From positions 1 through 64,000 of the forward strand of contig NZ_VFTZ01000013.1 in assembly GCF_006440775.1 (NCBI RefSeq): a stretch of DNA of 64,000 nucleotides. Direction: 5' to 3'. This DNA is from Mesorhizobium sp. B2-7-2. Its GTDB lineage: Bacteria; Pseudomonadota; Alphaproteobacteria; Rhizobiales; Rhizobiaceae. The notes beneath the pieces are model-generated. The model did no database searches. It saw nothing but the letters and a program-made list of their open reading frames with translations, and was not told the origin of the DNA. Each line of letters starts with the position of its first letter. The first letter of the stretch is position 1. Both the position numbers and the translations under genes were made by a program. This document shows positions 61,092-64,000 of the stretch, one piece after another.

Positions 61092-62275
61092 CCGAACAGC
61101 TCAATCTGGTTGACCCCGATAAGGTGGAGTTTGTTTTCGACTGTTTGCGAGCCAAACAGCCGGTTGGTGATATTTTTATCGCTTCGATCCCCTTCAATGT
61201 TATCACCAAGATCGCCTACTTTGACGTTCGCAGGGTCCTTCAGGAAAACAGAGACGTAGAGCGATATCTTGGCATTCAGCGCCCATTGGATCCGCACCGG
61301 GTCGCTGATTTGGAGAAGTATGTCAATTTCTACGATGCTTCATTCCCCACGGCTATAATAATAGCAGTCGATGAACCGTATGCGACTTATGATGAGAAAC
61401 ATAAGCGACTCATCATCTCTAATGTGCCGAAGGGAGAGAAACAGCCGACGATAGCCATTAGTAATTTGGCCCGCGTGATCGACGGGCAGCATCGCATCGC
61501 CGGATTGTTCAAGTTTCGCGGAGATCAATTCGATGTCCCCGTATCGATCTTTGTTGGTGCGGATGTTGCGGATCAGGCGCATATTTTTTCGACAGTCAAT
61601 CTGGAGCAAACCAAGGTCAATAAGAGTCTTGTGTATGATCTCTACTCGTTGGCTAAGTCACGAAGCCCGCAGAAAACCTGTCATAACATAGCTGTAGCTC
61701 TTGATCAGGATCAGAATAGTGCATTCTATCACCGTATTAAGCGCCTAGGCACGACTACCATTGAAGGGAGATTCGAGCCTATTTCACAGGCAGGATTCGT
61801 TGAGATGCTTATCAGGTATATTTCCGCAGATCCGAAAGGAGATCGGGATGTTATCCTTAAGGGGGGTTCGCTCACTCAGGCCAAGGGCGACGACGTGTGG
61901 CGGTATCCATTTAGAAACCTCTTTATCCAACAAAACGATATAAAGATTGGCGAGGCGATATTTGGCTACTTCAACGAGGTAAGGGACCGGTGGCCCGCAG
62001 CGTGGCGCAATACCTCTCGAGAGGGGCCAATGCTCAACCGAACGAATGGTTTTAGGGCCCTGATGCGTGCATATAGCGCAATATTTAAATTGCAGGGTGT
62101 CCCTGGCGGATCGATTTCAAACGATTTCCTGCGAACATACCTCCGCAGCTTAGCCATAGAGGATGGTCAATTCACCACTGACAGGTTCCCCCCGGGCACA
62201 ACCGGGGAGAGCCGGCTGTACAAGCTGCTGACAAAGGAACTGTCATTGCGGGAAATCGAAGATATGAGGAGCTGA
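61073..62275 (+). CDS. DGQHR domain protein (DndB-like)
   Basis: A 400-residue protein with the signature IDGQHRIAG (D137, G138, Q139, H140, R141), preceded by KQPTIAISNLARV and followed by IFSTVNLEQTKVNKSLVYDL, a stretch typical of DndB/DGQHR proteins. DndB relatives regulate or support DNA phosphorothioate and deazaguanine modification systems. The start may be 61073 or the ATG at 61088, which overlaps the upstream stop by four bases. No dndCDE-like gene is in the window. Confidence 0.85.
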   Translation: MGAKGMTEQLNLVDPDKVEFVFDCLRAKQPVGDIFIASIPFNVITKIAYFDVRRVLQENRDVERYLGIQRPLDPHRVADLEKYVNFYDASFPTAIIIAVDEPYATYDEKHKRLIISNVPKGEKQPTIAISNLARVIDGQHRIAGLFKFRGDQFDVPVSIFVGADVADQAHIFSTVNLEQTKVNKSLVYDLYSLAKSRSPQKTCHNIAVALDQDQNSAFYHRIKRLGTTTIEGRFEPISQAGFVEMLIRYISADPKGDRDVILKGGSLTQAKGDDVWRYPFRNLFIQQNDIKIGEAIFGYFNEVRDRWPAAWRNTSREGPMLNRTNGFRALMRAYSAIFKLQGVPGGSISNDFLRTYLRSLAIEDGQFTTDRFPPGTTGESRLYKLLTKELSLREIEDMRS

Positions 62276-62355
62276 AGCCCAGGCGTGCATGTAAATCGTC
62301 ACTTTGAGACATAACCGCTCTGCGATATCCTCTCCCTGGCTTGGGGAGACATCGC

Positions 62356-62868
62356 ATGCGCTCCACTCTCGATCTTGTCGCCGCGATCGGTCTCGCCATC
62401 GGCGGCGCCTTTGGCCTTGCGGGCACTTTCGTTGCGAGCGACGCGCTGCGCGAAACGGTCTGGACCATTGACGGCGTGGGAATCGTCGTCGCCACCGCGC
62501 TGCTCACGATGAAATACCAGCGGCTGGGCAATGACCTCGTCGCGGCCGGTTTCCTGACTTTCCTCGCCGGCGAGAGCCTGCTTCTGGCCGGCAATGCGGC
62601 GGGCTTGCAGGCCAGCGTGCCTTCCTATGCCGGCGGCATTGCGCTGTGGGCGGCGGGGCTGGTGATGGTCAGCGCGCAGGCCACCTTCGCGCTGTGGATG
62701 CGGCTCACGGCGTCCGTCGCCGCCGTGCTGTTCGCAGTCTCGGTCCTGATGATCCTGTGGGGGGCGCCGCTTTTGCCCACCTCGGCGCCGCTGCCGGCGC
62801 TCGGCTATCCGTTCCTAGTGCTGACCTTCATCGGCTGGATCTGGACTTTGCTGAAGCCGGAGCGCTGA
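62356..62868 (+). CDS. Hypothetical membrane protein
   Basis: A 170-residue protein with about five or six hydrophobic helices and almost no charged loops (MRSTLDLVAAIGLAIGGAFG at the start; ALGYPFLVLTFIGWIWTLL at the end). GGGGAGA lies before the ATG at 62356. The composition is again high in G+C, so the foreign cassette ends before it. I recognise no family. An unrelated small gene follows 11 bases after its stop. Confidence 0.72.
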   Translation: MRSTLDLVAAIGLAIGGAFGLAGTFVASDALRETVWTIDGVGIVVATALLTMKYQRLGNDLVAAGFLTFLAGESLLLAGNAAGLQASVPSYAGGIALWAAGLVMVSAQATFALWMRLTASVAAVLFAVSVLMILWGAPLLPTSAPLPALGYPFLVLTFIGWIWTLLKPER

Positions 62869-62879
62869 GTGCGAAGGCG

Positions 62880-63389
62880 ATGGCCGCGCCGCTCGAAATC
62901 CGCAACAGCCCATCGGGAAAGATCTTGCCCGCCGTCGGACCGTTCCTGCTCGGCGGCATTTTCGGCTTCGGCGCGCTGCAGGGCGTGGCCTCGGGCGCGA
63001 ACAGCGGGCATGTGCTGTGGATCGCGCTGCTTGGCGCCGCCTGCCTGGGGCTCGGCGTATCAATCGCCCGCGGCGCCTTCGACACTTCGGTCAAGGTGGT
63101 GCTGGACAGCCAAGGTTTCCGCGATGCTCGCGCCGGCGACGTGCTGGTGCCGTGGAGCAAGGTCAGGAGCGTGCGGCTCGCCGCCGGCGGCAAGGGCGCG
63201 GCGATGCTCAATTTCGAGCTCACCGAGGAGCCGCCCGACGCAATCCGCTATTCCTCCGCCAACGCCTTCGGCCTGATGCCCTTTGGCCGGAACATCGTGC
63301 ATATGGAAATCTCCTCGCTCGACGTGCGGGGAGAGGAGATGGTCGACGCGGTGAAGACATTCGCGCCGCATGTGGCGGTGAGGCGCTGA
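62880..63389 (+). CDS. Hypothetical membrane protein with a C-terminal soluble domain
   Basis: A 169-residue protein with two hydrophobic segments (about 17-36 and 43-60) followed by a beta-rich domain beginning VKVVLDSQGFRD and VLVPWSKVRSVRLA. This resembles small PH-like membrane proteins, though I cannot assign it. It lies 11 bases downstream of the previous gene on the same strand, so probably one operon. Confidence 0.72.
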   Translation: MAAPLEIRNSPSGKILPAVGPFLLGGIFGFGALQGVASGANSGHVLWIALLGAACLGLGVSIARGAFDTSVKVVLDSQGFRDARAGDVLVPWSKVRSVRLAAGGKGAAMLNFELTEEPPDAIRYSSANAFGLMPFGRNIVHMEISSLDVRGEEMVDAVKTFAPHVAVRR

Positions 63390-63393
63390 CTTT

Positions 63394-63540
63394 CCCTTCT
63401 CCCCCTGTGGGAGAAGGTGGCCGCGAAGCGGCCGGATGAGGGGTGTTCCAGCGGAGTGAGACGTCGGCGTTCCCTGGAACACCCCTCATCCGTCTCGGCG
63501 CTGCGCGCCGAGCCACCTTCCCCCACAAGGGGGGAAGGGG
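63394..63540. repeat. F3 repeat
   Basis: The outer hairpin CCTTCTCCCCCTGTGGGAGA is followed by an inner left arm GCCGCGAAGCGGCCGGATGA. A short centre with TTCCAGCGGAGTGAGACGTC comes next, then an inner right arm CATCCGTCTCGGCGCTGCGC. The element closes with a CCCCCACAAGGGGGG hairpin. No gene lies in the centre. It follows the hypothetical gene ending at 63389. Confidence 0.85.
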
Positions 63541-63590
63541 AGGTCGCGCCGCTTCCGCTCCCGTGCTCTACTTGCCCAGGGGACCTCGCC

Positions 63591-63938
63591 ATGATTCGCG
63601 CTCTGCTCGCCTTCCTTCTCCTCAGCACCCCGGCCTTCGCCGCCGACATGTCGGTCTTCGTGCGCAACCAGCGTTCGGACGGCGTCGCGGTCGAGCTGTT
63701 CAGCCGCGACAGCCAAAAAGTCTGGCCGGGCGACGACAAGGTGTTCCTCATCCGGCCGAAGGCACGGAAATCCGTGCCGATCTCCTGCGAGCCGGGCGAG
63801 CATATTTGCTGGGGCGCCTGGGTGAATGGCGATGATTCCGTCACCGCCGGCGTCGGCCCCGACAACGACCAACCCTGCGACACCTGCTGCTTCATCTGCA
63901 CCGAGCATTCCACCGAGACGGTGGACCTGGCGGAGTAG
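63591..63938 (+). CDS. Small secreted Cys-rich hypothetical protein
   Basis: A 115-residue exported protein: signal peptide at about 1-18 (LLLSTPAFA), then a beta-rich domain with cysteines in SCEPGEHICWGAWV and a cluster PCDTCCFIC near the C-terminus. Six cysteines could form disulfides or bind metal. I recognise no family. GGGGACC precedes the ATG at 63591. Confidence 0.72.
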   Translation: MIRALLAFLLLSTPAFAADMSVFVRNQRSDGVAVELFSRDSQKVWPGDDKVFLIRPKARKSVPISCEPGEHICWGAWVNGDDSVTAGVGPDNDQPCDTCCFICTEHSTETVDLAE

Positions 63939-63948
63939 CGGGGCGTTC

Positions 63949-64000
63949 CCCTTCTCCCCTTGTGGGAGAAGGTGGCTCGGCGCATAGCGCCGAGACGGAT
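63949..64000. repeat. F3 repeat, cut by the window end
   Basis: The outer hairpin CCTTCTCCCCTTGTGGGAGA and the beginning of an inner arm (GGCTCGGCGCATAGCGCCGA, then GACGGAT) lie after the Cys-rich protein gene. The rest is outside the window. Confidence 0.8.

Noticed and set aside
61073-62275. A complete Dnd phosphorothioation system
   Set aside because: Only a DndB-like DGQHR protein is present; no dndA, C, D or E-like gene occurs in the window.

Overview
The window looks like chromosomal DNA of a rhizobium-type alphaproteobacterium (Hyphomicrobiales), most likely Mesorhizobium or a close relative. The grounds are high G+C coding DNA, the gene order yraN-rsmI / hemW-rdgB / rph / hrcA, an Irr-type iron control element in front of mbfA, an EcfG-type stress promoter in front of a DUF892-ku-ligD locus, and many interspersed palindromic repeats between genes. 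I saw no rRNA, tRNA, CRISPR array, insertion sequence or prophage. The genus is inferred from gene content, not from a marker gene search.

Layout. 0-12 kb: housekeeping genes (mepA, an NAD-dependent epimerase, queG, a GST, uppP, yraN, rsmI, hemW, rdgB, a VOC protein, rph, hrcA). 12-25 kb: a periplasmic sugar-dehydrogenase-like beta-propeller, a LysE exporter, cysK, an ECF42-type sigma factor with its DGPF/YCII partner, a TAXI-TRAP transporter operon with a DUF1850 gene, a saccharopine-dehydrogenase/DUF4166 protein and a DCC protein. 25-29 kb: a stress and non-homologous end joining block (DUF892 ferritin-like protein, Ku, LigD). 29-33 kb: a winged-helix regulator facing a NIPSNAP/ABM pair, the iron exporter mbfA, and a threonine-dehydratase-like enzyme. 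34-38 kb: a TetR-controlled efflux operon (tetR-hlyD-ABC ATPase-permease, every junction a 4-base overlap). 38-48 kb: CYTH and CHAD phosphate-binding proteins, regulators, PAP2, PhoX behind a candidate Pho box, GNAT/MarR, and a DUF2156 protein. 48-57 kb: a PadR-DUF1700-GIN operon, a YadGH-like ABC transporter, a phospholipase-D-like protein, msrA, a secreted AMKP-repeat protein and a DUF1223 protein. 57-64 kb: a DUF559 endonuclease gene inside an inverted repeat, lepA, an A+T-richer three-gene cassette (Dam-type adenine methylase, four-helix membrane protein, DGQHR/DndB-like protein), and small membrane or secreted proteins.

Repeats. Four interspersed families fill most intergenic space. F1 is a composite of 180-400 bases centred on a GCAGAATTCTGC palindrome. 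F2 has arms of CT-rich hairpins reading CATCTCCCCC...GGGGGAGATG. F3 has arms built on CCTTCTCCC...GGGAGAAGG. F4 is a hairpin of about 45-65 bases. They sit mainly after stop codons, but one lies inside the TRAP operon, and one F1 tail supplies the last codons and stop of two unrelated genes.

The strongest candidates for something new are the dam-membrane protein-DGQHR cassette at 59.67-62.28 kb, which is compact, translationally coupled, compositionally foreign and preceded by a palindrome, and the DUF559 nuclease gene that lies between perfect 38-base inverted repeats belonging to the F3 family. Both readings are inferences from architecture and need genome-wide comparison.
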